DNA from: Lysinibacillus antri | Lineage (GTDB): Bacteria > Bacillota > Bacilli > Bacillales_A > Planococcaceae | Reading direction: 5' to 3' | DNA: 64,000 nucleotides | Assembly: GCF_003977595.1 (NCBI RefSeq) | Contig: NZ_RYYR01000003.1 | Coordinates: forward strand, 149,907 to 213,906 | In this document: one piece after another, positions 54,027 to 62,410 of the stretch | Layout of the letters: each line of letters begins with the position of its first letter | Position numbering within the stretch: position 1 is the first letter of the stretch | The notes under the pieces: generated by a model | What the model was told of the DNA's origin: nothing | The model's database searches: none | The model's input: the letters and a program-made list of their open reading frames with translations, nothing else | Position numbers and translations under genes: made by a program

Positions 54027-54041
54027 TGTCAAAACTCCATC

Positions 54042-54086
54042 TTAGAAAAAAAACTCAAATCGCCAGACGCGTTTGAGTTTTTTATT
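54042..54086. terminator. Terminator between ylaN and ftsW
   Basis: AAACTCAAA / TTTGAGTTT stem (54051-54059, 54072-54080) with A- and T-runs, just after ylaN on the minus strand. Confidence 0.85.
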
Positions 54087-54366
54087 ATTTGTTTGTATAT
54101 GCCTCGTGCAACAAAGAAAGTTCTTTTTCTAACGTATCAAGAATTTCTTTTCCACGCTCACGCTCAATTAAGCCTAACTTCACAGCAAAGTCTATTTCAC
54201 GTGATAATCCAAACATTTGTGTATCTAATACCTCTTCATATAATGGACATGAAGGCATTGTTAAATGATTCATTTGAACTTTTATTAAATGACCAATTTT
54301 TTCGGCATCATTTAATAGTAATTCTAAAGCCTTTTCCTGGAAGGAAGCCTGACGTTTCGTATCCAT
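54085..54366 (-). CDS. ylaN: YlaN, DUF1507 family protein
   Basis: 93-aa helical protein ([41 protein letters not shown]). YlaN interacts with the iron regulator Fur in B. subtilis and S. aureus and is linked to iron homeostasis. GGGGG site 8 bases before the ATG. Located upstream of ftsW as in B. subtilis. Confidence 0.93.
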   Translation of the reverse strand: MDTKRQASFQEKALELLLNDAEKIGHLIKVQMNHLTMPSCPLYEEVLDTQMFGLSREIDFAVKLGLIERERGKEILDTLEKELSLLHEAYTNK

Positions 54367-54539
54367 GAGGACGCCCCCATCATTTGATATTTCTTCTATT
54401 CTATCTTTAAAGTTTATCTTCTAGCAGATAAAAATGCAAGTGTCTACATAGGAAAACAACGAAACTGATTATATTTCTTTATTAAATATAAGTAGAAGCG
54501 GTATACTGTACTTGATATAGAAATGAGGGGGACCATTCA

Positions 54540-55040
54540 ATGGAAAATATTATACCAATTAAAGGAGCAGTTAAATATTCTATTACAATCGATCCTACTG
54601 TCTGGATTTTTGATGACAGAAGATTAGATTTAAACACATATTTTATTAATGGTAAGGAAGAAGAAGACCAAGACCTAGCGTATTTAAAAAATACTGGTTC
54701 ACATTGGTCGAGAGAAATAATGGAGGGCGCTACATTCCCACCAACTTTAAAGACGGAACGAAAATTTGATCGTCAAGGAATGAAAACAGGTACGTTTGGT
54801 ATGGAAATTAAACATTTCTTAAAAAATGCTGAACTAGATGAACAGGCTACTCGTGTCGTATTAGAGTTGAAAGACGGGAATGAACAAGCATTTTCAGTTG
54901 AAGAAGCAAATACGCTAATTTTTAAATATAGTCAAGATGGTAAACCCATTACAGATGGTGGACCTGTTCACGTGCTTTATGCTGATGGATCAAATGTAGA
55001 TAATCCCATTAAAAACGTTGCAGCCATTCGTGTTGACTAG
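54540..55040 (+). CDS. Conserved hypothetical protein, 166 aa
   Basis: Soluble protein with IPIKGAVKYSITIDPTVWIFD, a central GTFGMEIKHFLKNAE and C-terminal GGPVHVLYADGSNVDNPIKN. A similar family lies in the yla region of Bacillales; no enzymatic motif is secure. GAGGGGG precedes the ATG. 16 bases before ylaI, so probably one transcript. Confidence 0.75.
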   Translation: MENIIPIKGAVKYSITIDPTVWIFDDRRLDLNTYFINGKEEEDQDLAYLKNTGSHWSREIMEGATFPPTLKTERKFDRQGMKTGTFGMEIKHFLKNAELDEQATRVVLELKDGNEQAFSVEEANTLIFKYSQDGKPITDGGPVHVLYADGSNVDNPIKNVAAIRVD

Positions 55041-55056
55041 AAGGAAGTGTGTTTGA

Positions 55057-55260
55057 ATGCGTGTTAAATGTGTCATTTGCGATTCAATCAACAACTTAGA
55101 CGACGATTCTCCATTAGCAAAAAAATTACGAAATCGCCCAATCCATACGTACATGTGCGAACAATGCCATGATCGTGTAAAAGAAAATACAGAAAAACGT
55201 TTAGCAACAGGAAACTTTAGACTTTTTAGAACATCTTCACCCATTGATGAAGACTTCTAA
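55057..55260 (+). CDS. ylaI: YlaI, small zinc-binding protein (DUF2197)
   Basis: 67 aa with two CxxC pairs, CVIC near residue 5 and CEQC near residue 34, consistent with a zinc ribbon. The family is conserved in Bacillales; function unknown. Confidence 0.88.
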   Translation: MRVKCVICDSINNLDDDSPLAKKLRNRPIHTYMCEQCHDRVKENTEKRLATGNFRLFRTSSPIDEDF

Positions 55261-55269
55261 TAATAATTA

Positions 55270-55311
55270 AACCCCTTGAACCTTATTTAACGAGGTTCAA
55301 GGGGCTTTTTA
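55270..55311. terminator. Bidirectional terminator after ylaI
   Basis: Perfect 12-bp stem CCCCTTGAACCT / AGGTTCAAGGGG followed by GCTTTTTA; the minus strand also ends in TTTAATT. It separates ylaI from the converging ABC genes. Confidence 0.9.
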
Positions 55312-55313
55312 CT

Positions 55314-56108
55314 TTATCCATTTTTAATTAATTTCTTCTCCAGCAATTCTACAAGCTGATACATTATCGTTGCAAATACAGCAATGATTACTAACGACAT
55401 CAACACTAAATTAAAGTTAAATACTTGGAAACCGTAAATAATTAAATATCCAAGCCCTTTGGAAGATACGAGAAACTCCCCGACGATTACCCCAACCCAG
55501 GATAAGCCAACATTCACTTTTAATGTTGAAATGATTGTAGGAAAAGATGCAGGTAACACAGCTTCTTTAAACATTTGGGCACGGCTAGCGTTAAAGGTTT
55601 GCAGCACTTTTAAATAATTGGCATCTACATTTCTAAACGATGTATAGATGACAATTGTTGATATAATAACTGAGATGATGGCACCCATAGTTATAATAGA
55701 ACCCATTCCTGGTCCCATCGCTACAATTAATATTGGCCCGAGCGCAACTTTTGGCATGGCATTTAATATAACTAAATATGGATCCAGTACTTTCGATAAA
55801 AATGGTGACCACCACAGAACGGCCGCTAAAATTGTTCCAAGTAACGTTCCTATAATAAACCCTAATACTGTTTCAAATAGCGTATAGCTAATATGGACAA
55901 ATAATGTACCATCTGCCACATTGTTAATAAACAATGTATATACCTTGGAAGGCGAACTAAAGATTAATGGGTCAATCCACCGTAGATTTGAAGCAATCTC
56001 CCACATTGCAAAGAAGGCTACGAGAATGAGTAATTGATAAAATTTTACCCACCTCTTTTCTTTTACGAGGGATTGAATAAATTGTTCATGTAATTTATTG
56101 TTGTTCAA
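55314..56108 (-). CDS. ABC transporter permease, NitT/TauT type
   Basis: About 264 aa, six membrane helices, with the EAA-type loop [22 protein letters not shown]. Family members import sulfonates, nitrate or thiamine precursors. The TTG at 56108, 10 bases after GGAG, gives a 14-base overlap with the ATPase gene; the ATG at 56174 would overlap by 80 bases. The substrate cannot be told from sequence. Confidence 0.85.
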   Translation of the reverse strand: MNNNKLHEQFIQSLVKEKRWVKFYQLLILVAFFAMWEIASNLRWIDPLIFSSPSKVYTLFINNVADGTLFVHISYTLFETVLGFIIGTLLGTILAAVLWWSPFLSKVLDPYLVILNAMPKVALGPILIVAMGPGMGSIITMGAIISVIISTIVIYTSFRNVDANYLKVLQTFNASRAQMFKEAVLPASFPTIISTLKVNVGLSWVGVIVGEFLVSSKGLGYLIIYGFQVFNFNLVLMSLVIIAVFATIMYQLVELLEKKLIKNG

Positions 56109-56865
56109 GACTCTCAAGCTCCTTCCAAATAATTTGGAAAAGCGAAGAGTAACTTGAATGGCCTCTTGCTTCAAAAGGGGTTAACTTTCTAATTTCCTCT
56201 GGTACCTCGAAAGTTCGATATAACCGTCCAGGGCGCGGGGAAAATAGAAAAATACGATCGCTCATAGCAATAGCTTCTCCGATATCATGAGTCACGAGAA
56301 TTGCCGTTTTCCCATATTCTTTTAACATTTTCGATACTAAATCTTCTAATTTCAGTTTCGATTGATAATCAAGCGCTGAAAATGGTTCATCTAATAGTAA
56401 AATTTTTGGATCCACCGCTAACGTCCGCGCAAGGGCTACCCTTTGCCTCATTCCACCTGATAACTCTCTTGGATATTTCTTTTCTATAGTAGGTAAACCC
56501 ACATCATTTAACAATTTTGAGGCTAATAATTGATCCTCTTTTTCTTTATTTTGAAGCTTCAAACCAAGCGTGATGTTCTCCTCAATCGTTTTCCAAGGAA
56601 ACAAATAGTCTTGTTGAAGCATATAACCAATTGAAAGGGAATCGTTTCCAAACACTTCTTGCCCTTCGATTTTTACAGAACCAACAGTCGGCTCAAATAA
56701 GCCAGCGATAATTGAAAGTAATGTTGTTTTCCCACAACCACTCGGCCCGATAAAGGATACAAATTCCCCTTTCTCAATAGAAAGATGGATATTAGAGAGC
56801 GCTTCTGTTACTGCTTTTTTTGAGAAATACGTATGGTGAACGTTGCTAACAGTTAAAAAGTCCAT
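56095..56865 (-). CDS. ABC transporter ATP-binding protein, NitT/TauT type
   Basis: 256 aa with Walker [10 protein letters not shown], signature [13 protein letters not shown], Walker [13 protein letters not shown] and H-loop LVTHD. It starts directly after the stop of the binding-protein fragment and overlaps the permease, a coupled operon. Confidence 0.92.
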   Translation of the reverse strand: MDFLTVSNVHHTYFSKKAVTEALSNIHLSIEKGEFVSFIGPSGCGKTTLLSIIAGLFEPTVGSVKIEGQEVFGNDSLSIGYMLQQDYLFPWKTIEENITLGLKLQNKEKEDQLLASKLLNDVGLPTIEKKYPRELSGGMRQRVALARTLAVDPKILLLDEPFSALDYQSKLKLEDLVSKMLKEYGKTAILVTHDIGEAIAMSDRIFLFSPRPGRLYRTFEVPEEIRKLTPFEARGHSSYSSLFQIIWKELESLEQQ

Positions 56866-57345
56866 TTATTTCGAAACCTTCTCTGCAAACGTTGTATCAA
56901 CTAATTCGTTATAATCCATACGTTTTGGTAATTCCCCTGCTTCATCCATAATGTCTTGTAGATTGTTCCATTCTGCTTCATCTAAAATTGGATCTTTTGC
57001 AAAAGATTCTTGTGAACGATAACGCTCTACTACTGTTGCAATTAATTCTAGGTCTGTATCTTCAAAGAATGGTGAAATCGCTTCTGCTACTTCTTCTGGC
57101 GATTTTTCATATACAAAGTCTTGTGCTTTATGAATCGCTCTTGTAAATTTTTCAATTACTTCTGGATTGTCACTCATGAAACTATCTTTTGCCATAAATA
57201 CCGTATATGGTAAATGCCCAGATTCTGTTCCAAAGGATGCAATAATATGGCCGATTCCTTCTTTTTCAAAAATACTCGCTGTCGGTTCGAATAATTGAAC
57301 ATAATCACCTGTCCCTGAAGCAAAGGCATAAGGGTATAAAAAACA
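56866..57345 (-). pseudogene. Truncated ABC substrate-binding protein
   Basis: Only the C-terminal half of a NitT/TauT-type binding protein remains. The frame reads FASGTGDYVQLFEPTASIF and FGTESGHLPYTVFMAKDS before the first ATG at 57195, so the homologous frame extends upstream of any start. It breaks near 57330-57345, where unrelated DNA and a TAG (57346-57348) begin; the signal peptide and N-lobe are gone. The importer is therefore probably not functional unless another binding protein serves it. Confidence 0.8.
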
Positions 57346-58009
57346 CTACTATATACTGACTGGAGATGTTACGAAATGAAGTATAACCTACTTGTTCATT
57401 ACGCATCTTCAACGAACACTGATTCTTAAAAATCTTTATGACGAAATATTGATGAATAAAGTAGATTTGTCGTGCATGGTGACAGATGAGGAATAAATTC
57501 CTTAAAGTTGTTTTAGCGGACTTGTAGATTGAAAAAGAGTGTATATTGTGGTACTTGTCACCGAAGAGCAAAAGCCAAAGCAATTTTGGTCGGCTCAGCT
57601 TTCTATATTGACACGGGGGAAACATTGGAAATAGGGTACGATACGTTTTGATTAGTATTATTAATGTATATTTAAACCAATTAACCTAAAAAGAGGAAAA
57701 TGGGCTTCCCAAAAGTTTACTCAACTTATGAGAAGCATTAATTACAATTCATTATGTTAGCAAAGCACTTTTACCTTATATACAAGCCCACTCATAAGGA
57801 TTTGACGGTTTTATTACATCATGCCGTCCGTAGGATGAAAGTGTGTAACATCTTTAACGGGGATTTACCGTTTTTTATAGTGTTGAGTTAACGTGACGTT
57901 AACATTAACAAAAGTCTAGTTAAAGATTTAGTAACAATACTTTTTTAAATTTAAATTCTTAAAATATAACTGCTTTCCTTGAGCAATTGCTTCCTGTAGC
58001 ACTCTTTTC
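57346..58009. other. Non-coding stretch beside the truncated gene
   Basis: About 660 bases full of stops, possibly decayed mobile DNA. A plus-strand reading of 57537-57654 (CGTCHRRAKAKAILVG) hints at a lost gene but matches nothing I can name. A small hairpin AACGG/CCGTT with T-run lies at 57857-57877 and a 17-bp palindrome GTTAACGTGACGTTAAC at 57887-57903. Confidence 0.45.
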
Positions 58010-59011
58010 TTATTTCAATCCCTCAAGTTCAGCCATTTTCTGCTTTCTCAATTCGGATAATAAAATTGCCGAATCTTCTTTGACTAGTTCAGCCCAATCA
58101 TAGATATTAATAGTATTCCAACCTGTTATTTTTTGTCCCCATTGATTAAATGTGAGAATTTCATTGTTGTATTTGACTTCTTTTTCTGAATGAACGATTG
58201 CTGCTGAATTAGGTTTACCTTTAATCTGCACTTTATCTTTTTCCTTAATTATTCCCCATTCCATTAACTTCCCCATTCTAGGTAATGTTTTTGGGCTACG
58301 TTGAGTACTTGATTTCTTATATGTCCCCGTAGATCTTTGTAGTTGTACATAATAATCTTCAATGTTATCTAAAGGGAGGATTCTTTTGATGTCAACTAAT
58401 AACTGTTCCTCTTTCAAATATGGTGTAATTGTATAAAGAGTGATATCTACTCCTGCATTAATTAACCATGCAAATGCAGATAGAGCTTGTTTATCATAAC
58501 TTGAAGCAAAAAGCATGATACGCTGTTTTTGGTTGAATGTTTCTACAGCGTTGTTGCTTTCTAAAAATGTGATTAATTGTTCAAGGGCATAGCTAGACTG
58601 TGTGTGGTGTTCTGGTATTTCCTTCGTATGAGTAGTTATATACTTTTCAAACATTAACTCTACTAATTCTTCTGGAGCTTTAATTGTAGCGCAACTAGCT
58701 GCATATCGAATGCTCTGAAATTCTAATGGTTCACTTCTTCTTGCCATATCTTCTGCATCCCGTTTAATTTCTATTAAAACTAATGAACCATTTTCATCAA
58801 TTGCTACTAAATCATTTCTACCACGCTCTAAATTACGTACCTGCTGACCTACCATCAGTAACGTTTCATCTTCTAATATTTCACCTATATTTACACGAAT
58901 AAATTCCTCGATTTGATTTTCTGTTATATTTAGTTCTGAAAATGATTTTTCTTCAAAAGATGTTTTAGAAGGTACTAAATTAGTTTCATTTAGTTCAATA
59001 TTCATTAACAT
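58010..59011 (-). CDS. PD-(D/E)XK nuclease-like protein with RAMA-like C-terminus
   Basis: 333 aa. The N-terminal part resembles DUF91/NucS-type nucleases: GRNDLVAID then VLIEIKRD gives D67, E81 and K83 in a PD-(D/E)XK arrangement. The last 85 residues (LMEWGIIKEKDKVQIKGKP, FNQWGQKITGWNTINIYDW) look like a RAMA domain, found in restriction and modification proteins. AAGGAG precedes the ATG. It could act in DNA repair or defence; substrate unknown. No methylase or helicase is adjacent. Confidence 0.65.
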   Translation of the reverse strand: MLMNIELNETNLVPSKTSFEEKSFSELNITENQIEEFIRVNIGEILEDETLLMVGQQVRNLERGRNDLVAIDENGSLVLIEIKRDAEDMARRSEPLEFQSIRYAASCATIKAPEELVELMFEKYITTHTKEIPEHHTQSSYALEQLITFLESNNAVETFNQKQRIMLFASSYDKQALSAFAWLINAGVDITLYTITPYLKEEQLLVDIKRILPLDNIEDYYVQLQRSTGTYKKSSTQRSPKTLPRMGKLMEWGIIKEKDKVQIKGKPNSAAIVHSEKEVKYNNEILTFNQWGQKITGWNTINIYDWAELVKEDSAILLSELRKQKMAELEGLK

Positions 59012-59128
59012 GCCAACACTCCTTAATTTTAGTAGATGGTAAACTAGACGTAAATAAGAATCAAATAAAGTACAAAAAATTTAATTAATCGATAAGATAA
59101 ATAGTTTTAGCATACAAGCTTATATCCA

Positions 59129-60301
59129 CTATCTTACAAAAGTTATATTTTTAAATTCTCCATTTGACCCTAATGGAAACATTTTCAAACCATCATATAT
59201 AATAAAAGCATAATCTCCTAAGATATTTAGGTTTTCTATTCCCCCTCTACTACCAGTTTGTAAAAATTCTGCTTCACCTTTTGCATCTAATCGATATAAA
59301 TTGTAATAGTAATCTATATATTCAGAACTTCCGTTTCTATGTCCATACGTAAAACCATATGCAAAATTATTTTTATACACGCAATCACCATAAAAACCTG
59401 CAAACTTTTCCGATGAATAGGTTTCAGGATTTACATCCATAGCCTTTCTTAAATCATTGGAGCAAATTTTATATTCCATCAAGGAGTTCCATTCTGTAAT
59501 ATAATACACTTGTTTTTCTAGGTTAAATTCAAAAACACGTCTATCTTTAGATACATTTTCATTTCCGTGAAATAATGAGTATGTTTTGTTATTATTCAAG
59601 TCTATAAATTTGGGACCAGTACCAGGAACATAAATTAATTTATCCTCTAAGGCGTAAATTCTACTTAAGTAATTATCATATTCATCTAATTTAATTTTGA
59701 CTAATTGAACTAATGAAGATAATTCTATATCTTCCATTTCAAATTTGTATACTTTTGAATAATGCCCAAATTTACTAGATTGATTATGTGTAGAAAAATA
59801 AATAAATTTATCATATATAGAAAGTCCAACAATTTCATCTTTTAAACGGATAGTGTATGCATTAATTAGACATCCTTCAAAGTCTAAGTGAACTATGCTT
59901 CTATCATTTATAAAAAATAGACCGTGTTTATTAATATTTAATGAGTATTCACATATATCATTAAATTGAGAATTAAGTTTATAGGCTATGTTATCACCAT
60001 AGGTCATACTCCAAATCGACTTTCCATAGACCATATAGATACGATCATTAAACTTCTGAATATATCTTGTCGCCATGCTAGTAATATCTGTTCCAACTAA
60101 TCTCTCAACTTTTCCCTTCTTAATATCCCCTGTTGATTTTTTCTGCTTTTTTGATAAGCCACATTGCGAACAAAAGCGATCTGCTTTTTCCAAAATATTT
60201 CCACATTCGCATCTCTCATTTAAAATAACTTTTGTTCCACACTGATGACAAAATTTTGATTCTTCTTTCAATGTTTCTTGACAATTTGTACATTGCACCA
60301 T
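59129..60301 (-). CDS. Zinc-ribbon protein with beta-propeller-like region
   Basis: About 390 aa. Two N-terminal zinc ribbons (CTNCQ..CHQCG and CECGN..CSQCG, residues 4-48) precede repeated beta-rich segments (YDKFIYFSTHN, EDKLIYVPGTG, DYAFIIYDG) resembling DUF5050-type propellers. The first 48 residues are nearly identical to those of the protein at 61622-62395, but the rest is unrelated. ATG at 60301 with GGAGGGG; an earlier start would add residues from the preceding fragment. Function unknown. Confidence 0.7.
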   Translation of the reverse strand: MVQCTNCQETLKEESKFCHQCGTKVILNERCECGNILEKADRFCSQCGLSKKQKKSTGDIKKGKVERLVGTDITSMATRYIQKFNDRIYMVYGKSIWSMTYGDNIAYKLNSQFNDICEYSLNINKHGLFFINDRSIVHLDFEGCLINAYTIRLKDEIVGLSIYDKFIYFSTHNQSSKFGHYSKVYKFEMEDIELSSLVQLVKIKLDEYDNYLSRIYALEDKLIYVPGTGPKFIDLNNNKTYSLFHGNENVSKDRRVFEFNLEKQVYYITEWNSLMEYKICSNDLRKAMDVNPETYSSEKFAGFYGDCVYKNNFAYGFTYGHRNGSSEYIDYYYNLYRLDAKGEAEFLQTGSRGGIENLNILGDYAFIIYDGLKMFPLGSNGEFKNITFVR

Positions 60302-60317
60302 AATCCCCTCCGATATC

Positions 60318-60611
60318 TTAAAATTCTGGTAATTCAACTTCTAAAATTTCTTTATCTGATTGATACACTAACGCTAAACCATATTCATTTTTCTTCATCA
60401 CTGCATATATGGTTTCTAGTGTGGTTAAATAAGGTTGCATGTCTTGTGGCTAATCATTTGTTGGAACATCCAAATAATCCTCTAGATACTCATAACGCTC
60501 AACAGATCCCTCTCCATCATTTCTATACTCAATAGAATTAAATACTTTACTGTCATATTTAATTAAACAGGTACTATTAGGGAATTTACTTATTTTCCGG
60601 TTCTTTATCAT
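60318..60611 (-). pseudogene. C-terminal fragment duplicate of the 62.4-63.9 kb gene
   Basis: The minus strand reads VFNSIEY, SVERYEYLEDYLDVPTN, then a TAG at 60450-60452, then KKNEYGLALVYQSDKEI, matching the last 90 residues of the protein at 62411-63910. Where the intact copy has TGG (NEWPQD) this one has TAG. Similarity fades near 60611, next to a repeat-like sequence. The zinc-ribbon gene follows in both copies with the same ribosome-site region. Confidence 0.88.
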
Positions 60612-60619
60612 AACTTGAG

Positions 60620-60690
60620 ATTAATTTCCGCTCTGGCTAGACGCTTTCCTGAAGGCGCGACCACCGCTCCAATCAACGAGTCAGTAAACT
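60620..60690. repeat. Repeat-like sequence at the duplication edge
   Basis: On the minus strand TGATTGGAGCGGTGGTCGCG, then AGCGTCTAGCCAGAGCGG; these words resemble Bacillaceae interspersed repeats (GATTGGAGCGG type) and are GC-richer than the surroundings. It abuts the lost end of the fragment at 60318-60611. Confidence 0.45.
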
Positions 60691-60780
60691 TGTTTTGTCT
60701 TCCCCAACCCCTATTTAAAACCATTTATTTCCAATATTAATATTCTGTGTTATATTATTGATAAAAATGGAGGCGATTTA

Positions 60781-61029
60781 ATGCAAGCAAGGCGATTTTG
60801 GGATTACTATGTTAATGTGACCAGTGGTTCGCATAATAAATACCGTGATAAATATTTTAAAGCTCTTTATCATGCTGGAGGTAATCAATATTCAGAAGCT
60901 AAATGGATAAAAGCGAATAAAAGTACCATATTTAAAAAAATGGAAATGTATATGTTAACAAATAAAGTTCCGGAAGATGTTACAAAGCATATGCTTAACC
61001 ATTTAAATAAATGGTTAAGCAATATCTAA
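60781..61029 (+). CDS. Small hypothetical protein, 82 aa
   Basis: Basic helical protein with ARRFWDYYVNVTSGSHNKY and KWIKANKSTIFKKMEMYML. GGAGG lies 7 bases before the ATG, so it is probably real. The final codons form a perfect inverted repeat (GCTTAACCATTTA near 60993). I do not recognise a family. Confidence 0.55.
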   Translation: MQARRFWDYYVNVTSGSHNKYRDKYFKALYHAGGNQYSEAKWIKANKSTIFKKMEMYMLTNKVPEDVTKHMLNHLNKWLSNI

Positions 61030-61621
61030 GTACTAAATACAATTTAATGAAATGTTAGATTTCAATCGTTAACGCTCACTGTAATATTAGTTTTTAGGGT
61101 GATTAGTTCGTTATCCTTATTGAAAGAATATCACATATGCTTGGGTACCATGTGTTCTCTTGCAAACCAACATACTAGTACATCACCCGTGTGAGATTAT
61201 TTAAATGTATCTTCACATCGAGATACATGGTATAATCCTTAGTTGAACGTCATGAAATCCATACCATCTTAATCAAAATATATTGTGGAATGTATCTAAA
61301 AAAAACATCCACTAAAAAATAGAATTATATAGTTTGAACATATCAGAAACTGACAATACAAGTGTAGATAACATCTACATTCTTAAAACCCCTGATTTTT
61401 GAAAAACCTAAATCTACTTAAAAATATTTAGGTAATACCAACTAAGCCGTATATCTAAATGTATTGTAATAATATACGGCTTTTTATGGTACCACTGTGA
61501 AGTTGCACTTTTTATAATTCAGAATTACAGTGAAATATTTAAAAAGACTTCTATATTAATTTTTTGTTAACAAATAAATAAGATTGAAAAACTATCCAAA
61601 GTTAATTATAACGTCATTATC
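61030..61621. other. Non-coding stretch with nested hairpins
   Basis: About 590 bases without a gene. GGGTGAT (61097) pairs with ATCACCC (61182); next to it GATTAT..ATGTATCT pairs with AGATACAT..ATAATC (61195-61237). A plus-strand terminator lies at 61445-61486. The arrangement could be a small transcript but no promoter is convincing. Confidence 0.4.
61445..61486 (+). terminator. Plus-strand terminator without an adjacent gene
   Basis: AGCCGTATAT / ATATACGGCT stem followed by TTTTA. The nearest plus-strand gene ends 415 bases earlier. Confidence 0.7.
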
Positions 61622-62395
61622 CTAATCATCATCGTCACTTGGAGATTGTAGTAAATTTATAAATTCTCTATAAGGCATGAGAACATGACAAATATACCTA
61701 AGTTTACCTTCTTCCTCCGCTTGAGTCGTTAGATTCCATAATATTCGACTCAGTTCTTCTGAATTATTTTCTAGTCCTTTAGATTGTTCTTTAAATTTTT
61801 TATAATATTCTATTTCCATAAAAGAAAATGTATATATATATTCTAACTTTTCTTTTTGATTTTTTTCGTTTATACGACAATCTATATATAAACTGTCTGA
61901 ATCCTTGCTAAAGGTAATTAATGTATTATCCCCCCAACTTAAAGTCCTTTCAATCTCTTCTTTTACAAGTTTAAAGCTCGGATTTACTTCAAAAAATAGA
62001 AAGTCCAGAGAGTGCATCACCAATATAAACTTGTCATTAAGTGCTGATAACCAAAATTCAAGGATTTTCTCTATCCTATTGTATGCAAGTAACTTTTCTT
62101 CCTTTTTAGATACAACTGACAAAGCATTAACCAACCCCCTCAATTCTTTTACTTCATCATAACTAGTTATCTTAACCTCTTTACGTTCATCTACTATTAC
62201 ATCTTTAGCCTTTTTCTGGATACTTTTAAGTGTTTTTTTCTTTTTAGCTTTACCACATTGCGAACAAAAGTGATCTGTTTTTTCCAAGATATTCCCACAT
62301 TCGCATCTCTCATTTAAAATAACTTTTGTTCCACACTGATGACAAAATTTTGATTCTTCTTTCAATGTTTCTTGACAATTTGTACATTGCACCAT
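61622..62395 (-). CDS. Zinc-ribbon protein, second member
   Basis: 257 aa. Its two N-terminal zinc ribbons (CTNCQ..CHQCG, CECGN..CSQCG) differ at only a few residues from the protein at 59129-60301, after which a basic linker (KKKKTLKSIQKKAKD) leads to an unrelated alpha/beta region (LSALNDKFILVMHSLDFLFF). Ends in an acidic tail. GGAGGGG precedes the ATG. It follows the large gene at 62411 by 15 bases. Function unknown. Confidence 0.7.
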   Translation of the reverse strand: MVQCTNCQETLKEESKFCHQCGTKVILNERCECGNILEKTDHFCSQCGKAKKKKTLKSIQKKAKDVIVDERKEVKITSYDEVKELRGLVNALSVVSKKEEKLLAYNRIEKILEFWLSALNDKFILVMHSLDFLFFEVNPSFKLVKEEIERTLSWGDNTLITFSKDSDSLYIDCRINEKNQKEKLEYIYTFSFMEIEYYKKFKEQSKGLENNSEELSRILWNLTTQAEEEGKLRYICHVLMPYREFINLLQSPSDDDD

Positions 62396-62410
62396 AACCC
62401 CTCCGATATC

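Noticed and set aside
57305..57625. 106-codon minus-strand reading frame
   Set aside because: Low-complexity composition, no ribosome site, overlaps the end of the truncated binding-protein frame; no family resemblance.
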